Assembly: GCA_964547525.1 (NCBI GenBank)
Contig: CAZJOD010000173.1
Coordinates: 1-7,599, forward strand
Length of the DNA stretch: 7,599 nt
Direction of reading: 5' to 3'
Source: CAZJOD01 sp964547525
GTDB taxonomy: Bacteria; Bacillota; Clostridia; JAAYHZ01
Below the pieces are notes generated by a model. That model worked only from the letters and a program-made list of their open reading frames with translations, was not told the origin of the DNA and made no database searches. Position 1 is the first letter of the stretch. Every line of letters begins with the position of its first letter. Below are positions 1-6,071 of this stretch, piece by piece. Both the position numbers and the translations under genes were made by a program.

Positions 1-134
1 ATAATAATGCAACGGATTGTTTATGTATTTGTACTAAAAAAGTATAGTTGTACATTGTCTTTACTAAACTAAAAAATAGAACATGGCGGAATATTTTAAT
101 ATATTGTTGAACCTTTATAATATATTATTAAACA

Positions 135-172
135 GGATACATCTTTAAAACTTAATTTTAAAAAATGTATCC
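135..172. repeat. Imperfect inverted repeat (38 bp) downstream of the SDR gene
   Basis: The outer arms GGATACAT (135-142) and ATGTATCC (165-172) are perfectly complementary. Inside them are further A/T pairs (144-146 with 161-163, and 147-150 with 156-159), leaving a small loop around CTTAA. It abuts the G/C-rich hairpin at 176-202. It may be a second terminator stem for the minus-strand SDR gene or an operator for something outside the window. The fold is seen in the sequence; the role is inference. Confidence 0.5.
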
Positions 173-175
173 CGG

Positions 176-206
176 CCTGAGGACACTCGATGTGGCCTCG
201 GGTTTT
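176..206. terminator. Probable transcription terminator hairpin for the SDR gene
   Basis: CCTGAGG (176-182) pairs with CCTCGGG (196-202, one G-T), and ACA (183-185) pairs with TGT (191-193) around the loop CTCGA, with a GG bulge. It is a G/C-rich island in very AT-rich DNA, 27 bases past the stop codon of the minus-strand SDR gene. Read on the minus strand it is followed by a short spacer and then a run of six T (complement of 159-164). On the plus strand it is followed by TTTT (203-206). It could therefore act in both directions, but neither T-run is ideal. Confidence 0.5.
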
Positions 207-228
207 ACTGCATTAATTTAATTATTTT

Positions 229-1110
229 TTATACATTAACTATGACACCGCCGTTTACATGGATAGTTTGTCCGGTAACATAGGAGGAATCTTCCGATGC
301 TAAATATACATATGCTCCTGCAAGTTCCACAGGTTGTGCCGGACGACCCATAGGATTTGTGCTTCCGAACTCACTTACATTCTGCTCATCAAAGGCCGCA
401 GGGATCAATGGTGTCCAAACCGGTCCGGGAGCGACAGAATTAACTCTGATATTCTTTTTCCCTAATGAAATTGACATCGAACGGGTGAATGTGGCAAGTG
501 CTCCTTTAGTACATGAGTAATCAATTAAAGTTTCGTCTCCCTTATATGCAGTAATGGATGTTGTGTTAATTATACTGCTTCCGGGTGCCAAATGGGGCAA
601 AACCGCTTTGGTGAGGTAAAATGCACCGAATATATTTGTTTTAAATGTTCTTTCCAGTTGTTCCGCTGATATATCTTCTATACTGTTTTGCGGGTGTGAT
701 TCGGCTGCATTGTTAACCAGAATATCGATTTTCCCAAAATCTTTTATTATTTTATCAACAGCACCAAAACAGAAGTTTTCATCAACTATGTCACCGGATA
801 TAATTGAGCATTTCACTCCGGTACCGTCTATAACATTTTTAACATTCATAGCATCTTCATGTTCATTCAGATATATAATTGCAATATCCGCACCTTCTTT
901 GGCAAAGGCTATCGCCACTGCCTTGCCGATTCCGCTATCTCCACCTGTAATAACAGCTACTTTTCCTTTAAGTTTATCAGCAGATTTATAATTTGTAAAT
1001 TCATAAACCGGTGTGGGGTTCATAAGCGGATCTTTTCCCGGCTGTCTATTCTGATGCTGAGGAGGCATTGATTCGGGAAAGTTTTTAATCATGTTTTGAT
1101 TATTATTCAT
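229..1110 (-). CDS. SDR-family oxidoreductase, YdaD/YghA-like (general stress type)
   Basis: A 293-residue classical-type short-chain dehydrogenase with an N-terminal extension. It probably uses NAD(P)H to reduce or oxidise a small carbonyl or alcohol substrate in the cytoplasm; the substrate is unknown. Visible motifs are the dinucleotide-binding TGGDSGIG (residues 55-62), NNAA (133-136), the catalytic Ser at about 185 in NTTSITAYKG, YSCTK with Tyr198 and Lys202, and PG at 228-229. The roughly 48-residue leader, with QHQNRQPGKDPLMNPTP, is the signature of the YdaD/YhxC/YghA subgroup annotated as general stress protein 39-like. The length fits that subgroup and all catalytic residues are present. 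A weak purine-rich site (AGAAAAGAGA on the minus strand) precedes the ATG. The gene is divergent from the aminopeptidase gene and appears monocistronic. The family call is secure; the physiological role is not. Confidence 0.93.
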   Translation of the reverse strand: MNNNQNMIKNFPESMPPQHQNRQPGKDPLMNPTPVYEFTNYKSADKLKGKVAVITGGDSGIGKAVAIAFAKEGADIAIIYLNEHEDAMNVKNVIDGTGVKCSIISGDIVDENFCFGAVDKIIKDFGKIDILVNNAAESHPQNSIEDISAEQLERTFKTNIFGAFYLTKAVLPHLAPGSSIINTTSITAYKGDETLIDYSCTKGALATFTRSMSISLGKKNIRVNSVAPGPVWTPLIPAAFDEQNVSEFGSTNPMGRPAQPVELAGAYVYLASEDSSYVTGQTIHVNGGVIVNV

Positions 1111-1139
1111 ATTTATGTCTCTTTTCTAAATTTTATTTC

Positions 1140-1169
1140 TTTATATAGTATGGATATGTTTTTTTGTAA
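1140..1169 (-). promoter_or_regulatory. Candidate promoter of the SDR gene
   Basis: On the minus strand, TTACAA (complement of 1164-1169) is followed after 18 bases by TATAAA (complement of 1140-1145). This would start transcription roughly 20 bases before the SDR ATG. Both boxes are near consensus, but the surrounding DNA is AT-rich, so chance matches are likely. Confidence 0.4.
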
Positions 1170-1174
1170 TATCC
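1152..1174. repeat. Inverted repeat overlapping the SDR promoter
   Basis: GGATAT (1152-1157) and ATATCC (1169-1174) form a 6-bp inverted repeat with an 11-base centre. It lies over the spacer and -35 box of the candidate SDR promoter. On the plus strand a run of eight T (1176-1183) follows. It could be an operator for the divergent gene or a weak hairpin with no clear job. Confidence 0.3.
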
Positions 1175-1346
1175 GTTTTTTTTACTTATAGTTTAAATGT
1201 ATTACTTTTATTTACTTATATATTATTTCGGATAATGAAGCAAAGTGGATACAAATTTCATTTATAGTATATATTAAGTTATTGATATGATATTGTTAAT
1301 TAGATTGTTATGTTATTTATGATTTCATGTTAAAATTGAACAATTG

Positions 1347-1355
1347 TGATATAAT
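1347..1355 (+). promoter_or_regulatory. Extended -10 promoter of the aminopeptidase gene
   Basis: TGATATAAT carries a perfect TATAAT (1350-1355) with the TG dinucleotide of an extended -10 element, 31 bases before the ATG. No good -35 box lies 16-18 bases upstream, as is usual for extended -10 promoters. The box sits within the inverted repeat CAATT (1341-1345) / AATTG (1353-1357), and a second one, ATTG-AA-CAAT, lies at 1335-1344. Binding by a regulator there is possible but unproven. Confidence 0.55.
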
Positions 1356-1386
1356 TGCGATAAACTTATTCGGAGGATAAATTTTT

Positions 1387-2496
1387 ATGAAAGATAAAAG
1401 ATATGAAAAACTGGCTAATACCCTTATAAATTACTCTACGGAACTTCAAAAAGGTGAGAAGATATTCATTGATGTATACGGATACAATAACTTACTGGCT
1501 CGTGAATTGGTTAACAAAGCGTATGAAGCAGGCGGACTACCTTTTGTGAGATGCAACGATGAAAAACTCAATAGTCTGGTTAATAAGAGTTGTACAAAAG
1601 AGCAGCTGGAAATAATGTGTGAAAACCAGCTTTCTTTTATGAAACAAATGGATGCGTATCTTGCTATCAGAGAGAGTTTAAATATATATGAATCGGGAAT
1701 AGTTCCCGGTGACAAACAATTACTTGTAAGAAAAATCTTAAGACCGGTTCTTGAAGAAAGAGTAAATAACACAAAATGGTGTGTAATGAGATATCCCAAT
1801 GAATCTTTTGCTCAGCTTGCCGGGATGTCTACAGATCTATTTGAAGATTTTTATTTTGATGTATGTAATTTAGATTACTCAAAAATGTCAAAAGGTATGG
1901 ATAGCATTGTAAAACTTATGGAGAAAACCGATAAAGTACAAATAAAAGGACCGGGCACCGATCTGGTATTTTCAATTAAAGATATACCGGCAATAAAATG
2001 TGACGGTAAAATGAATATCCCTGACGGTGAAGTGTTTACGGCACCTGTTAAAGACAGTATAAACGGCGTTATAACTTTTAATACACCTTCGGTCAGTGAA
2101 GGTTTTACTTTTGAACGTATAAAATTTGAGTTTAAGGACGGTAAAATAATAAAAGCTACATCAAATGATGATGAAAAGATTAATCACAAACTTGATACAG
2201 ACGAAGGAGCAAGGTATATCGGTGAATTCGCAATCGGAGTAAATCCGTATATTTTAAAGCCTATGAAAGATACGTTATTTGATGAAAAAATAATGGGCAG
2301 CATACATCTTACTCCCGGAAATTGCTATGAAGAAGCATATAACGGAAACAAATCCGCAATCCATTGGGATTTGGTTTTGATACAAACTACCGAATACGGT
2401 GGTGGAGAAATATATTTTGACGACCGGCTAATAAGAAAAGACGGATTATTTGTTACCGATGAACTGTTATGCCTAAACCCTGAAAATTTGAAGTAA
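1387..2496 (+). CDS. M29-family metallo-aminopeptidase (AmpS/PepS-like), short form
   Basis: A 369-residue cytoplasmic protein that should remove N-terminal residues from peptides using a dinuclear metal centre, serving peptide turnover. The C-terminal half carries the M29 ligand pattern: Glu215 in IPDGEVFTAP, Glu280 in ARYIGEFAIGVNP, His307 in GSIHLTPG, Tyr314, then His326 and Asp328 in SAIHWDLV. The N-terminal part (about 1-180) is the usual alpha/beta domain. There is no signal peptide or membrane segment. It is shorter than the classical AmpS/aminopeptidase T proteins of about 410 residues, as in many clostridial homologues, and no ligand is missing. CGGAGGA (1371-1377) lies 9 bases before the ATG and fixes the start. 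It has its own promoter and terminator, so it is probably monocistronic. The peptide preference cannot be read from the sequence. Confidence 0.92.
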   Translation: MKDKRYEKLANTLINYSTELQKGEKIFIDVYGYNNLLARELVNKAYEAGGLPFVRCNDEKLNSLVNKSCTKEQLEIMCENQLSFMKQMDAYLAIRESLNIYESGIVPGDKQLLVRKILRPVLEERVNNTKWCVMRYPNESFAQLAGMSTDLFEDFYFDVCNLDYSKMSKGMDSIVKLMEKTDKVQIKGPGTDLVFSIKDIPAIKCDGKMNIPDGEVFTAPVKDSINGVITFNTPSVSEGFTFERIKFEFKDGKIIKATSNDDEKINHKLDTDEGARYIGEFAIGVNPYILKPMKDTLFDEKIMGSIHLTPGNCYEEAYNGNKSAIHWDLVLIQTTEYGGGEIYFDDRLIRKDGLFVTDELLCLNPENLK

Positions 2497-2506
2497 TGAT
2501 TTTTAC

Positions 2507-2554
2507 AAAAAACCGACAGTATTATACATTAATATATTACCCCGTCTTTTTTTT
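2507..2554 (+). terminator. Rho-independent terminator after the aminopeptidase gene
   Basis: The stem is GAC (2515-2517) with GTC (2544-2546), GTA (2519-2521) with TAC (2538-2540), and TATA with TATA, separated by small internal loops. A run of eight T (2547-2554) follows. An A-run upstream (2507-2512) could pair with the T-run and make it work in both directions. It begins 10 bases after the TAA. The stem is imperfect and A/T-rich, so it may be moderate in strength. Confidence 0.6.
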
Positions 2555-2662
2555 ATGCTTTTTTTATCACGTGTTAATAATTTATATATCAATATTAATT
2601 TATCTATTTCTTGCGAATATTTGTATTTACTAAAAGCATTTGGTAAAATCATATTATTAAAG

Positions 2663-2691
2663 TTGACCGATATTATAAAAAATAATACTAC
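2663..2691 (+). promoter_or_regulatory. Weak candidate promoter of the GH42-like gene
   Basis: TTGACC (2663-2668) is a near-consensus -35 box. The element 17 bases on (2686-2691, TACTAC) is a poor -10; TAATAC at 2683 is closer in sequence but spaced at 14. Between them lies a perfect inverted repeat, ATTAT-AAAAA-ATAAT (2672-2686), which could be an operator. The separate transcription of this gene is mainly supported by the terminator upstream. Confidence 0.3.
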
Positions 2692-2724
2692 GGTAAATAC
2701 ATTATTGAAAGGAAAGAGAAGCTT

Positions 2725-4923
2725 ATGGCAAAGAATATTCCTTGGAACAGTAGAATCACATGGTATTATTATACCGATAAGCACACTGCATATTATTCGG
2801 AAGATGATTTTGAGGCCGAAGCGGCACAGATGCGATCATTGGGTATCGATATTGTATTACTTAGTAATAAAACGCATTTTCGATTTAACTTTTATCCGTA
2901 TTGGGATCGCATCGTTGAAACATTGGGAAAACTAATTCGAGGTTTTCATAAACAGGGGATCAAAGTAGTGGAGCATCATTCATGCAGCTTGCTTCATGCT
3001 CCTTTAACCGAGCAGGAATGGGAAAAAAAGGCCGATCGAATACTCCATACAAATGACGACGAATCATCAACAACAGGCTGGGAAAAGGTTAAGGATTGGG
3101 TTACATCAGACTCCGAAATAGACGGGGTGAGAGTTTCTTCATTATTACAGATACATGGTGGCACGCATGAATTGGCACCTACTCAATATAACACACGTAT
3201 AGTATGTTACAACAACGAAGATTATCGCCGGATATATTTTAAGCACCTTGAAGATATATATGCACTGGGCGTGGATGGAATAATGACAGATGACGTTCAA
3301 TTTTTTGCTGACGGTAACAGTTGTGCATGTCCTGTTTGCCGTAAGCTTTATAGGGAACAGACAGGGTACACATTGCCTGAGAGCACACAGGAATGGAATG
3401 AAAATTTCTTTGGAAATTTCGATGATCCAAGATATGTGGCGTTTGATCAGTTTAGACGTAACAGTGCCATCCGTTTTCAGCGGGATGTTGATGCTCATTT
3501 TCGATCTCTTGGTTTAAATTTATTACGTCCTAATTATATATCTGATGAAATATTAACTAATTATTCAGCTTATCCTTTCTCAAACTGTGCGGATTTGTGG
3601 GATGTAATGTTCCAGGAAAATGTATATAATTCTATTATTCGCTATTCCTGGCCTCATTATGCCTGTGAAGCCGTACATAGATATGCATTTGCTTCACAAA
3701 ACGATATTCCGTCCATGTCGATGTTTTATTGTAAAACAGTAAGTGATATGTATTTTTCTTTCGCCCTTTGCCTGAGTTGGGGTCAACTGTTCAATCCGGC
3801 TTTCGATCGAACAAAAGACATGGTTGATGCTGAACGTTACATCAGGAGTTTTGAAAAGAAATATCCGGAATTGGTATATGAGCAAAAAAAGAAAAGTGAT
3901 ATAGGGGTATTTTTTTCCATGAAAACACGTGACTTGATAGCCAATGCACGTTCTTGCTCAATGAACGGAGTAATGACTTGGCTGCAAGCTGCATACTTTA
4001 CACAAAAAAATCCGGACTTTGTGTTGGAAGAACACACGTTGGAAGATTGGATGAAGTTTAAAGCTATTGTTTTACCCCATGTTTTTATGATGAGTGAAGA
4101 AGAAATAAAAATGGCGGGAAATTATGCGAAATCGGGTGGTACGCTTATATTTGTTGATTTATGCGGTAAAAAGACACCGGAAGGTTTTGACCGGACAGCT
4201 TCGGACATACAGAAATTATTAGGTTGCAAAACCCGATTTAGAGTCATACCTGAAAAATCGGATAAGGTGGTTATAAATGATAAAACAATTGATGAAATGA
4301 CCTATTTTCTTGCATATGACAATACTGAAGCTATTGCGAAAATAGGAAATGACACTGTAATAGCTCGGGAGGACTTTGGAGATGGCGAGATTTTATTTAT
4401 AGGATCTAAAACAAATTTATTACCATTTCATTCCAATGTTTCAATGGTTAGTGATAAAACCTCGACTATGTTTGGTACCGGAGTGACTCATGAATATAGT
4501 GCGGATATTTTGCGTAACACTATAGGAAAAATACTCGATATGTATATAAGAGAACCTGTTGGTAGTACCATACCTGAGGAATACACGCTTTCAATATATG
4601 AAAGTGCGGACGGTAGGCATACCATTGCACATATTCTAAATATTAAAAATACAATTGCCAAGGAAAAGGGATTGCGTGTATCAATGTATGATTCTGTTGA
4701 ACAATTTGCCGGGGATGGAAGTGCGTCTTATAATATACCTTTTAATATCACTTTTGCATGTGCATATAAACCTGAAATAGTAAGGTTATTATCACCCGAA
4801 TGGTCTGTAACAAAAGGTCTGACCGAGCAAAATACGAGCTTTGTTTATAAAAACGGATATGTATCAATACAAATCAATGAAAATACCTTTAAAGGTTACT
4901 TGATGGTAGATGCAATCAAATAG
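2725..4923 (+). CDS. Divergent GH42-like glycoside hydrolase (TIM barrel plus trimerisation-like domain)
   Basis: A 732-residue protein without signal peptide or membrane segment, so it probably acts in the cytoplasm on an imported glycoside. Residues 1 to about 370 read as a clan GH-A type TIM barrel of the GHL6/GH42 kind: an N-terminal WNSRITWYYY strand, KVVEHHS (80-86), then DGIMTDDVQFF (184-194). Cys161, Cys200, Cys202 and Cys205 are spaced like the zinc-binding cysteines of GH42 beta-galactosidases. Residues about 390-560 (DIGVFFS, FKAIVLPHVFMMSEEE, YAKSGGTLIFV, FGDGEILFIGS) match the GH42 trimerisation domain, a flavodoxin-like fold. Residues about 610-732 look like a C-terminal beta domain. 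AAAGGAAAGAG about 9 bases before the ATG supports the start. No transporter or sugar regulator lies beside it, so the substrate is unknown. It could also be a GHL6-type hydrolase with another specificity, or a non-catalytic relative. Confidence 0.72.
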   Translation: MAKNIPWNSRITWYYYTDKHTAYYSEDDFEAEAAQMRSLGIDIVLLSNKTHFRFNFYPYWDRIVETLGKLIRGFHKQGIKVVEHHSCSLLHAPLTEQEWEKKADRILHTNDDESSTTGWEKVKDWVTSDSEIDGVRVSSLLQIHGGTHELAPTQYNTRIVCYNNEDYRRIYFKHLEDIYALGVDGIMTDDVQFFADGNSCACPVCRKLYREQTGYTLPESTQEWNENFFGNFDDPRYVAFDQFRRNSAIRFQRDVDAHFRSLGLNLLRPNYISDEILTNYSAYPFSNCADLWDVMFQENVYNSIIRYSWPHYACEAVHRYAFASQNDIPSMSMFYCKTVSDMYFSFALCLSWGQLFNPAFDRTKDMVDAERYIRSFEKKYPELVYEQKKKSDIGVFFSMKTRDLIANARSCSMNGVMTWLQAAYFTQKNPDFVLEEHTLEDWMKFKAIVLPHVFMMSEEEIKMAGNYAKSGGTLIFVDLCGKKTPEGFDRTASDIQKLLGCKTRFRVIPEKSDKVVINDKTIDEMTYFLAYDNTEAIAKIGNDTVIAREDFGDGEILFIGSKTNLLPFHSNVSMVSDKTSTMFGTGVTHEYSADILRNTIGKILDMYIREPVGSTIPEEYTLSIYESADGRHTIAHILNIKNTIAKEKGLRVSMYDSVEQFAGDGSASYNIPFNITFACAYKPEIVRLLSPEWSVTKGLTEQNTSFVYKNGYVSIQINENTFKGYLMVDAIK

Positions 4924-4980
4924 AATTCTGTTTGCTTTTTATTATGAATGCATATATGATCCGAATTCAACGAATTTAGT

Positions 4981-5010
4981 TTGTAACTTAGGATACGGAA
5001 ACATTATAAA
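4981..5010 (+). promoter_or_regulatory. Candidate promoter of the cupin gene
   Basis: TTGTAA (4981-4986) is followed after 18 bases by TATAAA (5005-5010). A second option is the extended -10 element TGATAATAT (5016-5024). The cupin ATG lies about 40-50 bases downstream. No convincing terminator is visible between 4924 and 4980, so read-through from the GH42-like gene is also possible. Confidence 0.4.
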
Positions 5011-5059
5011 GGAAATGATAATATAGTGCTGCAAATAAAAAACCGAGAGGAGTATTAAT

Positions 5060-5398
5060 ATGGATAATATTATTAAGAACATAGAACTTTCGAAAATTTT
5101 AGAGTTGGAATCGTTGGTTTCGTATCAAGAAGGGCAAGTTGTAAGTAGAACATTGGCACAAGGGAAAAATGTAAGTTTGACGTTGTTCGCATTTGATAAA
5201 GGTGAGGAAATCAGTTCTCACTCGTCGGCAGGTGATGCAATGGTTTATATTATTGACGGTAAAGCCGAGATAACTATCGGAGATAGTGTTTTTAATTTGC
5301 AAAAGGGAGAAACCATTGTAATGCCGGCAGGTATCCCGCATGCATTACTGGCTGAAGAGCAGTTTAAAATGTTTTTGGTTGTAGTGTTTAAACCTTAA
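5060..5398 (+). CDS. Small single-domain cupin protein
   Basis: A 112-residue cytoplasmic beta-barrel of the cupin_2 type. Motif 1 reads KGEEISSHSSAGDAMVYIIDGKAE (about 47-70) and motif 2 reads KGETIVMPAGIPHALLAEE (about 82-100). His54 and His94 are the likely metal ligands, with Asp59 as a possible third. The second His of the textbook HxH is Ser56, and the following Gly-Asp-Ala is, as I recall, typical of this small bacterial subgroup, so I do not read it as decay. Such proteins have been linked to sensing or small-molecule binding, but no reaction can be assigned. AGAGGAG (5046-5052) lies 7 bases before the ATG and fixes the start. A 136-base gap separates it from the GH42-like gene; the partnership is uncertain. 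Confidence 0.88.
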   Translation: MDNIIKNIELSKILELESLVSYQEGQVVSRTLAQGKNVSLTLFAFDKGEEISSHSSAGDAMVYIIDGKAEITIGDSVFNLQKGETIVMPAGIPHALLAEEQFKMFLVVVFKP

Positions 5399-5408
5399 AA
5401 AATAGGAA

Positions 5409-5449
5409 AATTAAAATTAAGGTTCCACAGCAAAAACTTTATTTTAATT
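5409..5449. terminator. Strong hairpin just after the cupin gene, possible terminator
   Basis: The left arm 5409-5424 (AATTAAAATTAAGGTT) pairs with the right arm 5435-5449 (AACTTTATTTTAATT), giving 15 base pairs with one T-T mismatch and one bulged G, around a 10-base loop. It starts 10 bases past the cupin stop codon. No separate T-run follows, although the 3' arm is itself T-rich. Terminator or 3' stabilising stem are both possible. Confidence 0.45.
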
Positions 5450-5463
5450 ACAGTGAAATCACA

Positions 5464-5633
5464 TTAAATAAATATCTCACATCCGACAGACTGTATTGTA
5501 TTTATGATTTTTAACAAGCATTTTAAAGGGGTTAGCTTCGCAGGTTTTAATTCTCTTACCTTTATAAGAATGTTTGTTATAACTCAAATAAAATAGTATT
5601 AAATGCAGTATGGACTGTGAGATATTTTTTTAA
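5464..5633. repeat. 170-bp long imperfect hairpin element (MITE-like or structured RNA)
   Basis: Three nested blocks of inverted complementarity share one axis. The outer arms 5464-5481 and 5616-5633 match at 17 of 18 positions, and TCC (5482-5484) continues with GGA (5612-5614). The middle arms 5490-5497 (ACTGTATT) and 5602-5609 (AATGCAGT) pair fully with one G-U. The inner arms 5513-5522 (AACAAGCATT) and 5569-5578 (AATGTTTGTT) pair fully with one G-U, followed by AAAGG (5525-5529) with CCTTT (5559-5563). The apical loop (5530-5558) contains GGTTAGCTTCGCAGG. No transposase is present. It may be a miniature inverted-repeat element, a structured RNA, or an overlong terminator, since a run of seven T lies at 5625-5631. 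Confidence 0.6.
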
Positions 5634-5689
5634 AATTAGCAAGTAATTATTAGAATCTTTACATTTTTATTTAAATTAAGTATTTTATA

Positions 5690-5721
5690 TTGTAATAATT
5701 CTTTTATTTTGTTATTATAAT
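5690..5721 (+). promoter_or_regulatory. Candidate promoter of the symporter operon
   Basis: A perfect TATAAT box lies at 5716-5721. TTGTAA (5690-5695) is 20 bases upstream, longer than ideal; with TTATTA (5712-5717) as -10 the spacing would be 16. Transcription would start near 5728, immediately before the hairpin at 5730-5760, giving a leader of about 170 nt. Confidence 0.4.
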
Positions 5722-5727
5722 TTTTAA

Positions 5728-5897
5728 TAGCGAGCGAATATTTAAATTACGTTCGTTTGCATATCATGGTAGTATGGAAGAATAGTTTTTCGGAAGTTGG
5801 CAGCATGGCAGAACGGTTTATTTTAATATGCTTTAAAATTCACCCTTATGTGCAAGTGCCGCCTATAAGGTTTTTTTATTATAGGGAGGTGACAGGA
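5728..5897 (+). promoter_or_regulatory. Structured leader of the symporter operon
   Basis: The predicted leader begins with a hairpin, GCGAGCGAA (5730-5738) with TTCGTTTGC (5752-5760), all nine positions pairing when two G-U pairs are allowed. A second stem is ATTTTAA (5820-5826) with TTAAAAT (5833-5839). Near the gene, CCTTAT (5844-5849) pairs with ATAAGG (5865-5870) before seven T, while CCTATAA (5862-5868) can instead pair with TTATAGG (5879-5885) at the ribosome binding site. The two options share bases 5865-5868. GGCAGCA (5799-5805) can also pair with TGCCGCC (5857-5863) at 6 of 7 positions. I do not recognise a known riboswitch or T-box consensus. Confidence 0.45.
5844..5877 (+). terminator. 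Possible leader terminator (attenuator) before the symporter operon
   Basis: A perfect 6-bp stem, CCTTAT / ATAAGG, with a 15-base loop is followed directly by TTTTTTT (5871-5877). It sits upstream of the ribosome binding site in the same transcript, which is the position of an attenuator. The stem is short and the loop large, so it may need help from the GC-rich patch or a ligand. Confidence 0.35.
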
Positions 5898-5900
5898 TTG
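5862..5900 (+). promoter_or_regulatory. Ribosome binding site and TTG start of the small symporter protein, with masking hairpin
   Basis: GGGAGGTGA (5884-5892) is a near-perfect Shine-Dalgarno sequence and TTG (5898-5900) lies at proper spacing, which decides the start against in-frame ATG/TTG codons farther upstream that have no such site. CCTATAA (5862-5868) pairs perfectly with TTATAGG (5879-5885) and covers the first two G of this site. Confidence 0.6.
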
Positions 5901-6071
5901 TTTGGTTTGAATGATGTTAGTATTATTACTGTATATCTGTTGTGTATCCTTTCCACATTGACATGCGTTGTGTACGGTATTTTCAATTGGAATAAAGGTG
6001 GTATTAATGAACAGGAGCAGAAGTTGATTGACTGGAGTAATACGGAAAAGACCATTGATGAAAATCTTTAA
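5898..6071 (+). CDS. Symporter small accessory protein (single membrane span)
   Basis: A 57-residue protein starting at TTG (read as Met): after FGLNDVS comes one hydrophobic segment, roughly residues 8-28 (IITVYLLCILSTLTCVVYGIF), then NWNKGG and a charged tail of about 25 residues (EQEQKLIDWSNTEKTIDENL). The pattern of a short Phe-Gly-Leu start, YLLCILSTLxCVVYGIxNWNKGG and an acidic tail matches the small accessory proteins encoded directly upstream of some sodium:solute symporters in Bacillota and archaea. It probably sits in the cytoplasmic membrane as a subunit or assembly factor of the transporter that follows 21 bases later; its exact action is not known. The same frame is open upstream to 5757, but that extension is leader sequence: it lies before the strong ribosome binding site and does not resemble the family. 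Confidence 0.85.
   Translation: MFGLNDVSIITVYLLCILSTLTCVVYGIFNWNKGGINEQEQKLIDWSNTEKTIDENL

Larger units (their letters stand above)
5399..5897. other. Gene-free stretch rich in inverted repeats
   Basis: I see no credible protein-coding gene in these 499 bases. An open frame runs through 5757-5897 into the small membrane protein, but it lacks a ribosome binding site upstream and does not look like protein. The stretch holds, in order, a hairpin just past the cupin gene, a 170-bp long-hairpin element, an AT-rich spacer (5634-5689), a promoter and the structured leader of the symporter operon. These are listed separately. Confidence 0.7.

Noticed and set aside
28..60. Possible promoter or operator around TTGTAC and TACT-AAAAAA-AGTA near the left edge
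   Set aside because: No plus-strand gene follows and the leftward context is missing, so nothing supports a function.
2555..2935. 126-codon plus-strand open frame starting in the intergenic region
   Set aside because: It overlaps the start of the GH42-like gene in another frame, begins inside the terminator T-run region, and its translation looks like AT-rich noise.
4923..4968. Two GAATTC copies 40 bases apart after the GH42-like gene as a hairpin or repeat element
   Set aside because: GAATTC is self-complementary and short, with no further matching sequence on either side; it is likely chance.
5046..5398. Cupin as a degenerate protein because the HxH motif is HSS
   Set aside because: Small cupins of this subgroup commonly have His followed by Ser/Thr and then Gly-Asp-Ala here; the rest of both motifs is intact, so decay is not supported.
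5757..5897. N-terminal extension of the small symporter protein starting at TTG 5757 or ATG 5766
   Set aside because: There is no ribosome binding site before either codon, whereas GGGAGGTGA at 5884-5892 sits just before TTG 5898. The extension also overlaps leader hairpins and does not resemble the protein family.
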